64,000 nucleotides of DNA from Alisma plantago-aquatica (taxonomy: Eukaryota; Streptophyta; Magnoliopsida; Alismatales; Alismataceae): the NCBI GenBank assembly GCA_963693085.1, contig OY856409.1:1340475415-1340539414 (forward strand). The letters run 5' to 3'. The notes below the pieces were generated by a model. The model was not told the DNA's origin. It made no database searches and was given only the letters and a program-made list of their open reading frames with translations. A program made the position numbers and the translations under genes. Below are positions 25,266 through 38,541 of this stretch, in pieces. Within the stretch, counting starts at the first letter, position 1. The number at the start of each line of letters is the position of its first letter.

Positions 25266-26430
25266 TGACGTATACCACCTATCTCATTCTTGAATACCAT
25301 ATTTTACTAGTAAGTGTATAATGTGTATTTTGGTATTCAAGAGTATTTCAACAACATTTCCCCGCAGTTCTCTAAGTACACTGTTGTAGATGGGTAAATA
25401 CACACTTATACTTGTACTTAGAGAACAAATAGGGAATTGTTGGCTAAACATCTTGAAAATTGAATACATATTTATACACTTACATCCTAAGTCATTTTAA
25501 GTGTTAAAGAGAAGTCTCAAACTGGTACTATCAATGATTTAAACTTAATGAGTGATTCTTAGACGAGTTTCTAGATCAACTAAATTAATGTATGTTGTCA
25601 CTTATATATCTGTGATCCTAGTTTCATCATTCATATCCTAGGATCAAACAAAATTATACATTAAGATATAGAGCATAATTTTTAGGGCTCAAATAGATGA
25701 GATCTGCTAGTCATCATATTCTATTTACACAACCTAGAGAATATTTATAATGAATATCCTAAAATTCATTTCAATATCTTGGAATATTTTTATTTAGATA
25801 GACATGCCATATATTGATCAAGGATAAAAATCAAACCAACATTAATTGATTTTATTTCAATATGTAGCATAAACAAGCACTTGTTAAAAAAACCAACATT
25901 AGTTGATTTTGTTTGAGTATTTAGCATAAATAAGTGCGTTAGAAAATTAGATTTCATTGATTTTATTTCTATATGTAGCATTCACAAGAAATTAGAGAAA
26001 ATTAACACTAACTAATTTCATATTAATATTTGATATGTATTAGAGAAGAAGAAGATGAATAAAGAAAGGAGCTCAAGTACCCTACATGATTAGCCTCAAG
26101 GAAAGGGGAAATAGCAGCAGTGGTGATGGTGTCGAGTAGCAGTTGTAGAAGTGTCCATGCGTTGAGCAACAACAACAATAGTGATGCTCAAAGAAGCGGT
26201 AGCGATGTACAAAGGAGCGGAAGTGGCAACGACAACAATGGTCATAGGAGTGGTGGAGAGAGGAGGAATAATAGTGGTTGTAGCGGTGGCATGGTAGCAG
26301 CACCCGCAACAGTAGGGAGCGGTAGTAGTCAGAGGAGGAAGAAGTTGACCGCCATAGCTTAGGAGTTTCCTGATGAAATAGAGAATAAGGAAAAGAAATT
26401 TTCACAGGTTCCATTAAGTAGCACTTGGGC
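25266..26430. other. Presumed 5' region of the CACTA element, no gene
   Basis: AT-rich sequence without a supportable gene. It contains three roughly 55-bp tandem units at about 25840-25985 (TTGATTTT...TATGTAGCAT) and a low-complexity AGC/GGT-rich stretch at 26110-26360 in which both strands stay open by composition alone. Position suggests the upstream part of the CACTA element. Confidence 0.4.
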
Positions 26431-27010
26431 TTCAGTTAAGTTAAGAAATCAACACTAGGACCTACAACATTGACTTTGTAAAATACTAACAACATAGGTC
26501 AATCTATGTCTTTGATTTATGATTTCAAAATTGATGACATATGTCCTTACCATATTAACAAAATATCACCCTCACTAAGACCTAATGTGTCAGTTTTCAA
26601 GATAAAATTGATGAAATAGGTAGATCTACTTTGTTGATTCGATATTAGGAAGTCAATGACATAAATTCTTATCATTATTGAAAAAATCCAGCCTCACTAT
26701 GATTTATCGTGTCAGCTTCAGGACCAAAATCAACAACATAACCCAATTTGAGGGGTACAAATTTTTCACAAGAATGTGACAGGAACCCAGTTTAGGAGGA
26801 TTGACACCACATGTTTTTTGAAAGTAATTTTTCTAAGGTGCACATGTTCCATTTGTTTCTTAGATAATAAGCGACGACATAGGTTTTTGGAGGTAAAATT
26901 TATTTCACGAGAAGGGATACGTCATCAGTTCTTTCACAACTAACATGACATGTAATTTTCCTAAAATAAAATCACAAAATAAAATTTTCATAGGCTGACG
27001 GTGACGTCAA
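26431..27010. repeat. Possible CACTA subterminal repeats
   Basis: A roughly 130-bp unit is present twice (about 26506-26605 and 26632-26720), sharing CCTCACTA...GTGTCAG, with GACATA motifs scattered to 27010. Short repeats of this kind are usual next to CACTA ends and bind transposase. I could not find a CACTA-type terminal repeat or its 3-bp duplication, so the end of the element is not located. Confidence 0.35.
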
Positions 27011-29191
27011 TTTTTCCCAAGTTACCTATTTGACAATAGAAGCAGTGGTCATACTTTTTCTTATGATCAAGTCTTGACCAATTACAACTTTTATGCTTAT
27101 CTAACTGATACATGTCATAAACATACTAGTGAGAATTGTATAATTTCCTTTACTCCAATAATTAGGATGATATATTCTCCTTGAGTCCATTTCATCTATA
27201 TGATTGTTGAGTTTGTACCATCAACCCATCATGCTTGGGAAAAATCGATGATGATATATTCTCCTTTCCACTCTACCATTGTTTACAAACCTTTCATGAT
27301 TAAAATATTTTAGACCTCATCCATGATGTCACATAGATAGTTTCATGTGAATTTCCTATTCCTCACAAGATCTATGATCCAATGAGTTTTCTCTATCCAA
27401 TTATAAGGATAGAATGATATCTAAACAAAACTTATGGTATATGATTTTTTTTTACCTTCATCAAAATATTCTTAAGATAATATACATTGAAGTCCTTATC
27501 TAGGATGTTAGTTATCCCCCCTAATGTGACCTACTAGTTGGAAAGGGGATGTCATCTAATCTCAACAAGAAACCATTTGGTAGAAACACTCCAAGGTCAA
27601 ATGGCTTAATAAGGTGAGAAAAAGACCAAACTCTACATATGGTTTGGAATCACTGTACAGTTATAGATTGTATTGAAATTTTGAAAATCAATACCATTTG
27701 GAATTGTATTATTTTGTATAATATCAACCACATGTGCATCATTTAACTTCAACATTTTTCCATGGAAGACATACCTCATCATGCTTTTATTAATAGGAGG
27801 ACCTTCAATGCCTCTTCAAAATTGATAATCCTAATTTTCTTTTTACTTATTTAGTGATAATCCCTTTTTCCCTTAATGTTGGGACAAGATAAATTTTCTA
27901 GTCCATATGGGTTTTCCTTATCCATATTCCATTAATTTTTGGTCCCCTAGTGAAACCACCATATCCAACCTATTTAGATCCTTATAGTTAATCCTTCTTA
28001 TTAGAAATATATAATAAGCATATTTCCATGTTACCTAAAACACCATCACCTTTAGAAATAAATTTTCTAGACCCATTTATTTCTAAATAGAACTTACTTG
28101 GAAAATTCTAATATATGAATTGGACTCACTCTAGCTTACATCAAACCCCTCCACCAGATGGATTTCATGAAAGGAACACATAAGATTTTGTTTGATTGTC
28201 ATATCAAGGATATCACATCTATTATCCTTAAGGTGGGTTTCGAAAATGTTTATACAAGATAAAATTCCTTTTTACTTTCATTAATGATTTTTCCCGCACA
28301 AATATTTATTTGGCTTAATACATCAATCACCTCATATTCTTTCTTGTCCTTATTAATTGAAGTCTATTCATATTTTAAAAAATATAATTGATTCTCATAA
28401 GGAGATCATCTATCTTGTAGACCCTCATCACCATAAAATAAATTATCAGTAGCTTGTTCAAACATCCTAGTGGATAATCATGGTCATAAGAATTTCATGC
28501 CCCAACCTAATTACATTTTACATAGGTGAATTTATTTCAAAACCTTCCATAAAAAGTGGTATCAATATTAGTTGCATAGTATTCAGATTTAAGCATTTTT
28601 TGGGTTGAAAAATCCTAACCCCAATCATATTTTATACATTTTAATATAAAATATGTGGAGACTAATATAAGCCTATCTTGATTTTCATGTCATCTATTTT
28701 CCTGGTTCATGTATAGGCCTCCACTTGTAACTGACCAGATTAAATTGTTGTTACATGGAGATCCATCATTTAAAGTGTTATGTAGGTTTGTTAATTGTGT
28801 TTGATACTCCCTTTCAATAGTAGTAAGACTCACAGTTGTGAATTTTGCTTTCTTAAACATTCTAGATCTTTATTGGGTAAGTTTGACCTCTCTTTTCATT
28901 CATTCAAAATAAAGGTGACAATGCACAATGGTCCCAATAGAAAGAGAAGAGAGAGCTTGGACTATCTTGAACTCTCTCTATGTTACTTCAAACTATCAAA
29001 ATCAAAATTGTTAGGAGGCATGTATGCTTGAAGTAATATCAAAAACATCTCTCTATATCTTTTGTACATATGTTATCTATAATTAAGAGGCAAATGAGTC
29101 TATAAGTATTTTGTTTCTTGTAATTCATTCATTGTGACATACCAATTTTTGTGATATGACGATTGTTTCATAGTCCGTGCATATTTGAGGT
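27011..29191. other. Unassigned AT-rich sequence
   Basis: I see no gene, LTR end or terminal repeat that I can defend in this 2.2 kb. ORFs are short and match nothing I recognise. It ends at the start of the C2 copia LTR (29192), so it is the host sequence, or older transposon sequence, into which C2 inserted. Confidence 0.5.
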
Positions 29192-29918
29192 TGTTGGTAT
29201 GTATGCCTAGACAACCAATCATGTGATGATTGTAATGAGGCATGTTATAATTGATTTAAAACAATAATAAAATGGCAATTCCATTTATTCTATTTTATTC
29301 AGTTATAAGATAATGATGTAAATAATAAATGTCTAAAGAAATTATGTTACTCGATGACATATGTCTTCAGTTTGAAACCTGAACAACGAGATCATGTACA
29401 TGATAAGAGTACATACATTCTTGTTATATCCCTAATCAGATGTTACTATGGAAGAAAAATAGACAATAATAATATATAAAAATAGAACATGTGTTATTTG
29501 ATGACAGAATCTCATTAGTCATGATATGTGATATCAAACCAAGCACATAGGTACTTGTTAGAGAAAAGTGTATCGGACAGACCCACCTTGAGAGTGATAC
29601 ATGGAGACCATGGAATGGTACTCCGAATAATCCCTCATAGTGATAGTGGTGATTGTGATTCTTAGACCTGAAGTCACTACACTCATCACATGTCGTTTAA
29701 TATATTTTAGCACCATCCAAGATGACCTTGAATAAGGGTTGCCATAAAAGTGATGTCCTGTTACATTGTGACACATGGGGATTGACTGTGAGTGATGTAG
29801 ATGGGATTTGTCCCTCCTATCAGAGACGATATCCTGGCCACTTGATAAGAAAGACTGTGAAAGGCATGGCCATACTCAAGTGAGTATTAGGTGATATTGA
29901 GATCACATGTATCTCAAT
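29192..29918 (+). mobile_element. C2 copia 5' LTR, first piece
   Basis: It starts TGTTGGTATGTATGCC and follows the other copia LTRs until 29918, where the solo LTR S2 is inserted. The last five bases, TCAAT (29914-29918), are the left target duplication of S2. The LTR continues at 34207. Confidence 0.88.
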
Positions 29919-30479
29919 TGCAACATACCCGATTTGAGTTTTTTATGCTAACCCTCCCTCTGTTGGCCTGTTTCTAGGTGGTATATTATTAAGTCCTTCT
30001 CTACCATAAATTAGATTAAATTAGGAAGAGTTAGAGTTAATGAATATCACACAAATATACGAACAATATTCAAATTGGAAATTCTATAATAAAATAACCA
30101 AATCAATTTATAGGATTACATGTAAAAAACAAATCAATTCATGGTTGTTACATATAATTGGTGGTTTAGGATCTTTATATGTCCACATGATGAAATAATG
30201 TGAGGTGATACAAATTATTGCATCCTAAGTGATTGAATAGGAGAAATTAATATATAAAATGAATCCATAACATTTAAGTGGCAAGTACACGAATAAATGT
30301 CAAATGGAAAATTTTGACTCCAAATTTGGTTTCCGCATAGTCCAATTAGCGAAACTATGAAATTTCAGATTCCTTAGGCAACGCTTGCTCCCTCTCTTTA
30401 CTTTAGAAAGTAATGGCCTAACCTACCTAGTTATAATTAATATAATACTTTCATTGATCAATTTATAAATGTTGTAACG

Positions 30480-31340
30480 CCGCCCCTACGTTTCTTTCTC
30501 TACTGGTTGCGCTTCTTGAACTGTAACCGCAGACCACGATGGCAGGGAGCCGGCGGCGGCGTTCCCCTGTTCCTTTTCCTCTTCTTATTTCTTCTCCTTA
30601 TTTCTTCCTCTGCCTACCCGACCCTAGCTGCCGGCATCTCCTCCTCCAGTGCGCTAGCCGCCACGAAATCCTTCACCATCCCTCTGCCTCAACGACGTCC
30701 CTCCTTTCTCCTTGCGTCTGACCACCGTGGCTGGCATGACCTATTGCCACCACTACTTAAGATCGTCGGTGATCTGTCTAGTGGCCACCTACTGCCATGA
30801 AACTTCCATCCTTCAGATCATTACCACCAGGCTCGGCAGTGATGCAGTTCTGCAGACCACCGATTGACAGATGACTATCTGACATTCCCAACCCCGCCGC
30901 TAGCTCGCCACCACCGCAGCCTGTTGAATGCCCGGCCCGAACCTCACCTTCATCCCTTCCTTGATGTGCGATTTGCTTACGATCTAGAACCGACCCCCAA
31001 TTCTCTGTCCTCCCTTCGATGGCTATTGAGAAGGAAGATGTAGCCTCGAACCTTCACAGACCTATAGATCTAGATAAACCTGTCATGGTCAAGAGTACAA
31101 CCTCCAACTGCACAACCATCTCGCTCATTGCCGCCCACCATCGCCATCTACCTATCATTATGGACCTGTTGGAGGAACTTCTCGCCGCCATCAAGCACCA
31201 CAGCTCCACCGTGCCTACTGCCTTCTTGCAACACGGATCTCTCTCCCTGATCAAGTGGTGTTTAGGCTGCAGATCTGGAGATCTTACTCGACAGAGTGCC
31301 ACCTGCAAGGACGAATTGCAAAAGCCCTGATCAGTACCCA
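30480..31340. other. GC-rich block in S2 with chance ORFs
   Basis: Base composition shifts sharply to C-rich here. Several overlapping ORFs of 60-103 codons arise on both strands, including one at 30507-30800 with a leucine/phenylalanine-rich start that could pass for a signal peptide. None carries a known domain, and G1, G2 and G3 have comparable GC-rich blocks in their LTRs. I treat it as untranslated LTR leader. Confidence 0.55.
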
Positions 31341-31953
31341 AAGCTATAGACCTGACACACTCTATCTTTGAGCTCTTAATAGACCTGGTTCGGACTGCAG
31401 TTCCAATCTGTTGGGATGACCTGCAGATGACGACGAGGTCACCTTGCTTTTTCTAGTGTTGCTCAGACGAGTATACTGCTTATACAACCACCTCCACTCA
31501 TAATTCAGAGAGTCTGAGGACTAACATTCACCTTAAACAAAGTAAGGTACCTCTTCTTGTCAATGGTTAATCAATGTCTCTTGGGCATCCCTACATAATG
31601 ATCTATTTACAGTAACAATGTTCACATGATGGTTAGGATGATTTGATCGGTTAAATCCACATTCAGTATACATCTAGACTTAAGTAATCGACTTACTAAT
31701 ATACAGTAGTATACACACCATGGTTTATGCATGTTAATAACTAATAAGTTGTATGCATCGTGACTAGCATAGTAAACCTAATTATTAATCTTTTAACTTA
31801 GTATTCTACATATGAGTATTGATTTATATGTAAGTATGAAAGTTAATAAAAATGGTTAAGAGGTGGCTGACAAGTTTAGTGATTATTATAAAGAGACTTG
31901 ATACGATCTCATTCTTTCTTTTTATATCATACATTCCCTACGTACGATACATC

Positions 31954-31955
<2 letters not shown>

Positions 31956-32010
<55 letters not shown>
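31956..32010. repeat. (TA)n microsatellite left of MITE
   Basis: About 27 TA units run up to the left end of the foldback element; a second TA run follows its right end (32421 to about 32465). Confidence 0.95.
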
Positions 32011-32017
<7 letters not shown>

Positions 32018-32417
32018 CGATCCAGTGAGAAACATCCTACGGTGAGAGCATGAGAGGCATTTGAATAACTACAAATTTGTTACTATTTTTTAAAATCCAA
32101 CCGTATAGATGGAAAAAGCATCATTTCATTTACCTTGTCGCAACAAATCATTGCAATCAGACATTGTTTACATGTCCATATGTATGATATACACTTTTTA
32201 CATCCAACGGTCCGCCTGAAATTCAATATAGAGCGTCGAAAAATATTTGGTTGTTGTGAATGATCTACAAATTGGATGGTGATAAAATTTTATAGGAAGG
32301 TAGATATTAAGGTGTACTTGTGATCTGTACGGTTGGATTATGAAAAATTGATATATGTGGAGAGTTATTCAAATGCCTCTCATGCTCTCACCAAATATGT
32401 TTCTCACTGGATCGTTG

Positions 32418-32421
<4 letters not shown>
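32011..32421. mobile_element. Foldback MITE inside TA microsatellite
   Basis: A 411-bp element with long terminal inverted repeats of about 60 bp. The left end starts AGGGTAGCGATCCAGTGAG and the right end is the complement of AGGGCAACGATCCAGTGAG; the inner part GGTGAGAGCATGAGAGGCAT is identical in both arms. It has no coding capacity. It is bounded on both sides by (TA)n, so the target duplication cannot be read. The ends do not fit the Stowaway or Tourist consensus that I know. The superfamily is unassigned. Confidence 0.85.
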
Positions 32422-32458
<37 letters not shown>

Positions 32459-34201
32459 TATATATACAGTCGAGGAATATTAACCATGTGAATCTAGGGT
32501 ACACACATATCTAGAATGATCGATTGACCCTATTATTTTATAGAAGTAGATATATGTTGGCCTATGTATTGAGTCCTACAAACTCTAATCTTTGACAGAC
32601 ATTCGATAAAGCATGACTATAATGATAATCAAGATTTATTGATTCATCGTCTTATTATGGGTGTGTTCGAGAATATCAATGAGAATAATTTCATGGAATG
32701 AAAACCCAAATTAGAGATACAAGTAATTACATAATTGACGGTAATCAAAAATAAGAAATCATATATAACGAATGCATCTAACTATGTTGGCCGACTTATG
32801 AGTAAATGGTGAAAGAGAGAGAAATAAATGTAAGGGTGCTTTTTGTAATAATAAATGTAGACGACTTACATCTTGATAAGATTTGGCACTAAATGATAGG
32901 TTAGCTCGACTATATATGACTATACTATATCCTGAAATGGTCAATTGATTGTACTCATACATTTTGAGATCTATGTATGAGTATATGACCAATTTATATA
33001 GGTAATGCTATGCCTTGGTAAACCCTAACATTCCCGGTAATGGTATTTTTATAAATAATAACTAATCCTAAATCCACATTAATTAATCAATATTAGGTTT
33101 TCAATTATGAACTAATAGTTGAGGACGAATGTGTATATGAAATACTTTTAGGTCAAGAAGGACAAAATGTGATTGGACCCCTAGAAATAGGGTTAACCAT
33201 GAAGATTAGGTATGTACTCCTCTCTATTTATAACTGGGCATTCTATGACTATATTTTCCCATAATGAGGCATCTTTTTGAAATATTTGCTCTTTGTTGAA
33301 CCAAACATATACTCTCAATTGGACTTTGGTATTCTTTTGAAATTACTATTATCATGTTTGATTGGGTCAATGAACCCACCTGCTATTATGCTTGAATTAT
33401 GCCATGTACCTTTGTGAAAAGTGAATCTTGCCACTCTATTTATGCATGTTAGATAATTTGAATAGTTTAAGTACCGTAGACGCTTATGTGTAACCAATAG
33501 GGCGCGTCTACTTCTGCCAGGGGTGCGTCTTTCCACCTCTTTTTATATAAAGGAGCGTCGACTTCGACCCAGGGTGGGTCTACTTCCACCCATTTTACTT
33601 ACGTCATTAACTCAGTGGTGTCATGGCCCTACCTTAGTTACTTTAGTCAAATATATCGGCATGCAAATATTTATATGATTGGATTGTTGATTATGGCAAG
33701 AATAGTGATAATAATTATTTATTTATAATGCCTCATTCTTTTGGAAATTCCTTCTCTTGTTACTTCGCATTGAAACTTACCTAGCTTTAATGGCCCATTT
33801 TTTTATGGGAACATCTTACTTTACTTTTGAAATAGATAATGTATTCGTTAATTTTTCTAATGTACATACTCAGCTTTTGCTGATACATATCTTATTTTCC
33901 TATTTTTTGGGTGTTCCGTTCACCTAGGTGTAGGTGCTTTATAGGGCTGAGACGCAGGATGATCATGAACTCATTGGTTAAAGTAAGGATAGCTTGAGAT
34001 AGTTTTGTTACCCTATGCATATGGGCTTGTGTGTATATAGATGTAACCTTTTTATTTTATGTACCACCATTAAGGTGCGAAAGTTATGTACATGGAAATA
34101 TTTTGTAACTTTGTAAATAGTTATGTTTTCTGCTGCTTAAATATTTCATGGCTCATGTTTGTACCATTGAGTGGACCCACTATTGGGTCCCACTCTTTAC
34201 A

Positions 34202-35038
34202 TCAATAGTCTTCTCTAGTTTCAGAAACATAGATTGAATATTGAAGAGGATGACAACTCCATGTCTTGAGTTCAATCCGAATATCAGATACAGATGAACT
34301 ATACGATCACAGTAATTTGATCAAGAATTGTAGGTTGAAGTTGTTCTCTAATTTTCCAATTACTTGTGTAGCAATTATTTGTAGATAGATATAACTCATT
34401 CCTTGAGATGCCATAAATTGGTTATGGACCTTCATTGCCAATGTAACTTGAGACATATAGGGTCACACGCATTGGATGCACTTGAAAAATGAGTTTACTC
34501 ATGAATATGGTTTAACTTGATTACTAAAGTGTTTCGGAATTCAATTTAAACAACATCGATTGTACATTGGTTGAACTAGAATTTGAACCGCCCGATTCAG
34601 AAGTGAACTAGACAATTCAAAATTTGAATCGACCATTTTACGTGTGAAACAACCAGTTGAACGATTAGTATGACCCAAGGATTGATGTTGATGTCGTGTT
34701 GTGTCATTAATCATCATATTGAAAGCCAATATATTTTTAAATTGGAAATAATGTGAACCAAATGATTAAAGTGTTGAATCAAATGTTTCACATGTGAACC
34801 AACCAGATTAGTAGTGAACTAGATGTTCATGGTTTGCAACTTCTAGAAAATTCATGAAATTTTGTCTCTTCAACTCCCAATTGATCAGGAAACTCTGACC
34901 CTGGCCCTCCTATAAATAGAGAAAAATTCAAGTCTTTCAAGAGAGACAATAATAAGCTTTGATAATTGTTGATCTGTGACAATTATGGTAACATGAGAGC
35001 ACGAGCAAGTCTTGCCCGCAAAAGAGAGAGATAACAAG
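34202..35038 (+). mobile_element. C2 copia 5' LTR, second piece
   Basis: It resumes the copia LTR after S2 (34202-34206 is the duplicated TCAAT). It includes decayed AACCGATCGG-type motifs at 34580-34670 and a TATA box at 34911. It ends with ACAAG (35034-35038), the left target duplication of G1. Confidence 0.88.
34911..34918 (+). promoter_or_regulatory. TATA box of C2 LTR
   Basis: TATAAATA after GGCCCTCC, in the same context as the TATA boxes of the other copia LTRs. G1 inserted about 120 bp downstream, inside the presumed transcript leader. Confidence 0.6.
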
Positions 35039-37970
35039 TGTGACAGAGTGAGTTTTTCCTATATATATTATTATTTTTCTCTCTCCTACAATTTTGATTA
35101 TTCCAATTATGCCCTCAAGCATTTCCCTCACTAAATTGATTATCAATTTCATTTAAGACCATTCATAATATCACAAAAAATCAATAATACAAGCATTATG
35201 ACTTTAGTCAATTGACATAGTCAACAATCAAATTTTGACTCCAACTTTGTACCATGGATACATGGAAACATCATTAAGATAACCCTAAAATTTTATTGCC
35301 TTTGGATCTATTAATTGGGAGTTATGACCAATTTAATTTGGCACATTTTTTTCCTTTCTATTTAGACCTAAGACCTAAGTTCTTGCTTTATTTGATCATT
35401 TGAGATGTCACGCTGCGTATGATATCTCACCCCCCCTCCTAGTCGTCAGATCGGGCGATCCGCGGATCAAGCCTTGATCTAAAAGAGGAAACCTTGTCTC
35501 CTACCTCCCGCAAAGGGTGGGGAGGTAGTAAGAGATGAGGCTCGGCCTACCTCGCCACCTCACGCCCCCTTTCGAATTTTGAACTCAACAAATATCTCCT
35601 AAACTCCACGATGAACTCGTCAAGCCCCAGCTTGACCTCCCCCATCCTCAGAATTGAGAGAATGGACCCCCGATTCCTCTCCCTTCTCCTGGCAGCAGCG
35701 GCGCCATTTAGGGCCTCCCTGCCCTCACCCCCAAAACTCTATTTAAGACCTCCCTAAGCTCCGCCAGACCCCCCTTAGACTCCCACTCAACTCAATTCGA
35801 AGCGACTAATCTCCGAGCACCTCCTCCAAGTCGACCTTCCCTCTATCACTGCACCGCCTCAGTGACACCACCACCGACCTCACCCCACAAATTATTCCCC
35901 ACCATCACTTTCACCTCAGTCCAAGGGCGCTTCCCGGTCATTTCCCATCTGCTCCAACACCCTGTTCCCCTAAGGACCCCAGCACGCCGACGATCTGCTC
36001 CACCCACCCGGTGGCACTCCACTCCACAGGGATCCATGATGCATTGATGGGCTATCTAGATTCGACACAAGCTCATGAACGTGACCGACGTCTTATCTGC
36101 TCTCCAACTCCACCAAGGAGCGAGAGAAATCTTGTCAGAGCTGCCTAGGCAACCTGCTCACGTGCAACCAAAGAGAAGAGGAGGACATGTTGCCTAGGTG
36201 GACCAACCCCGAATGCCAAATCAGCCACCTGATCCTTTCCTTGCAAATCTTGGAATCAACGAGATCCATCGATCCAGTCGGATCTGACCGTTTATCAAGG
36301 TAAAAATTCTCTCTTTTTATTTTCTTTTGTCTAAGTAATGGATTATCTTAGGAAAATCCTAGTATATGCTAGGATTATCAGAAAATATTGAACCTATGTA
36401 CCATTTTGATCAGAAAAATATTCTCTTTCCAAATAAAATGTTATCAAGACCTAGATCCGTTTCCTATTTCAAAAATTGTTTCTAAAATCCTAAATGACCT
36501 CCTTAATTATAATTAATTATTAATAATGACTTTTATTGATGATATATGACTTTCTAAAATGTATTTAACCCTAGATGAAACCCTTTTTTACTAAATAACT
36601 CAAAACACTAGTCTAAGTTGATAAAGGATGAAATGATTTGAAGAAACCCTAAATCTAGTCTTCTCTCTCTACATGTAATTAAATGTACATCTTTATATCA
36701 AATCTAATATTATTAGATGATGATTAGTGATCATGAATGGTCCTGAACTCTGACTTGAACCCTGATCTTATGAAATCATTAATATCCTAAGTGTTTCTTT
36801 CCTTTTTATCCGACCATCCTAGAAACCCTAGATTATGAAAATCTTCTATTTGATTAATTAAATACTATCTTTTAATCAAACTATTTTTATGATGGATTAG
36901 ATCTGATAATATCTCAAAACCTAATTAAAATATGTAAAATCCCTGATCTGAATAAGATAACATGAAAGGAATAATAACGAAGAATATATCTTAGTCTTGG
37001 TCACATGGACCAATAGTAATGTTGTACCCTTGCTTTCCTTGCAGGGTGACTTATTTCTTGATTGATTCTAAATCTTTGGATATTTGATCTAAACAAGAAG
37101 GTATGTGGTCTTATAAGTATAAGACTAGATTTCTTGGTTGCCTATGATATGTAGTATCTTGAATGCTCATATTTGAATATGATTGCTTGGTTGAACTAGT
37201 ATGAGTTATTCTTCGTCAAAATCTAATATAACATAAATGATTATGATGGGTTGTAGCTACTAGAGCACATAGCCTAGTGTGGATGTATGTTGCCTAACAC
37301 AGATGTATGATTCTTGGGCCCATGTTAGATGTATGATGATATTATATTGCCCACACTAGATGTAAGTCAAGTGCAAAGATGTGTAGTACAACCACATCAA
37401 AATTAATGTAATAAAAAGGATGTTTACTTGATTTTCACCTTAAGAAATGATTTCATCTCTCTTTTCTTCTTTTTCAAATATTTTCCTTTATGCAACCTTA
37501 TTAGTGTAATTTTTTACCACGTACCAACTTTGTTGATGTTTTTATTTCTCATATTTTCTAGGTGCAAGGAATAATTGACAAACAAAGTGAAATGCATGTT
37601 CAAAGTACCTGAAGGCATAAATTAATAAGCATGGAGTATATGTTAGATATATCTTTTCCTCTTATCTCATTCTTTCTAGACGTTAGTTTATTTTCCTAGT
37701 TGATGTTGAGGATGATTGAGATCTTATGTAATAATGTTATCTTTCTCTAAAACAATATTTTCTCTCCTTATGTAATGACTTTATTTTATCCATATGAATG
37801 AATGTTTGTGTGGCTTTATGAGATGATGTGGACTTTGATCTTGGCTCAATCTCTGATTTTAGTTGATTACATTAATCTCTTATATTTTCCCTTTTGACAT
37901 ATATAGATATGAGTGCACACATATCTGTGAATGTCACTATGGAAAGTATATAGAAATTGGGATCGTCACA
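35039..37970 (+). mobile_element. G1 gypsy 5' LTR (2,932 bp)
   Basis: It begins TGTGACAGAG and ends GATCGTCACA, with ACAAG on its left. It pairs with 43114-46053. By my reading the first 340 bp differ from the 3' LTR at about twenty positions plus small indels, so this insertion is clearly older than G2. A C-rich block from about 35430 follows the U3, with TATTTAAG at 35740-35747 as likely TATA box. Confidence 0.93.
35740..35747 (+). promoter_or_regulatory. Likely TATA box of G1 5' LTR
   Basis: TATTTAAG, conserved at 43819 (G1 3' LTR), 55219 and 63445 (both G2 LTRs), always followed by a run such as CTCCGCCA and a C-rich leader. Confidence 0.6.
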
Positions 37971-37972
37971 GT

Positions 37973-37985
37973 TGGTATCAGAGCC
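37973..37985 (+). other. G1 primer-binding site
   Basis: TGGTATCAGAGCC two bases after the 5' LTR, complementary to the 3' end of initiator Met tRNA. It is a binding site, not a tRNA gene. Confidence 0.93.
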
Positions 37986-38541
37986 AATGTTCACACATCA
38001 AGTCACATGAACTTTATTCACCCTATTTGAGTCTAGGGTAGTCCTTGAGTTAAGGATGTGAAGGGTGGAGGTGTCTAGGATATCATCTGCCATGGGTCTG
38101 ACTAAAGTCTCTGAGCCACTTATCTTGGCAATCACGAGGCTACCTTTATGGTAGTATAAGTCTACCTGGATGGTACCCTAAGTGTCCACTATTCTTGGGC
38201 GTACCTTAATTTAGGAACCTTCTCATCTATATATTTTTTTCCTCTCATCTCTTCTATAGGAAAAAATTTCCCTCTCATCTATGTTTTAAAATAAATGTTC
38301 CCTCTTACCTCTATTATAAGGTTAGGAAGGAGTCTCTCTATTTCGAAAGTCCTAAGGATCGACTGATAAGCATTTAGGGTATCCTCCACTCATCATGACA
38401 TTAAGGTCATTAATAATTAATAAAGGAGAATAATGAAATTCAAAAAAAGGGAAAGAGAGAAGGAAAATGATGAATGAAAATAATAATGATAAATATATGA
38501 TAAATGAGAAAAAAAATCTAATATGATCCATTAATTTTAGG
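37986..38541 (+). mobile_element. G1 untranslated leader
   Basis: The 556-bp region between primer site and gag ATG, closely similar to the G2 leader 57506-58041. No conserved ORF is visible. It presumably holds dimerisation and packaging signals, which cannot be recognised from sequence alone. Confidence 0.6.

Larger units (their letters stand above)
29919..34201 (+). mobile_element. S2, solo gypsy-type LTR (4,283 bp)
   Basis: It begins TGCAACATACCC and ends CTCTTTACA, flanked by a perfect TCAAT duplication (29914-29918 and 34202-34206). No primer site, polypurine tract or pol is inside. Near the 3' end, CATACTCAGCTTTTGCTGATAC and a following AGGTGTAGGTGC region resemble the R-U5 part of gypsy LTRs. 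A GC-rich block at 30480-31340 looks like the transcript leader seen in G1 and G2. A foldback MITE and TA microsatellites lie within. I read it as a solo LTR of a family with no full copy in this window. Confidence 0.8.

Noticed and set aside
26082..26414. ORFs rich in Ser, Gly, Asn on one strand and His, Tyr, Ser on the other
   Set aside because: Both strands are open through low-complexity AGC/GGT composition; no domain.
27011..29191. Possible reverse LINE endonuclease fragment near 28140-28200
   Set aside because: Only a few residues on the minus strand looked like a LINE start (MKSIWWRGL) and the following sequence did not support it.
30507..30800. 97-codon ORF with a signal-peptide-like start
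   Set aside because: It lies in the GC-rich leader of solo LTR S2, overlaps other frames equally open, and has no recognisable domain.
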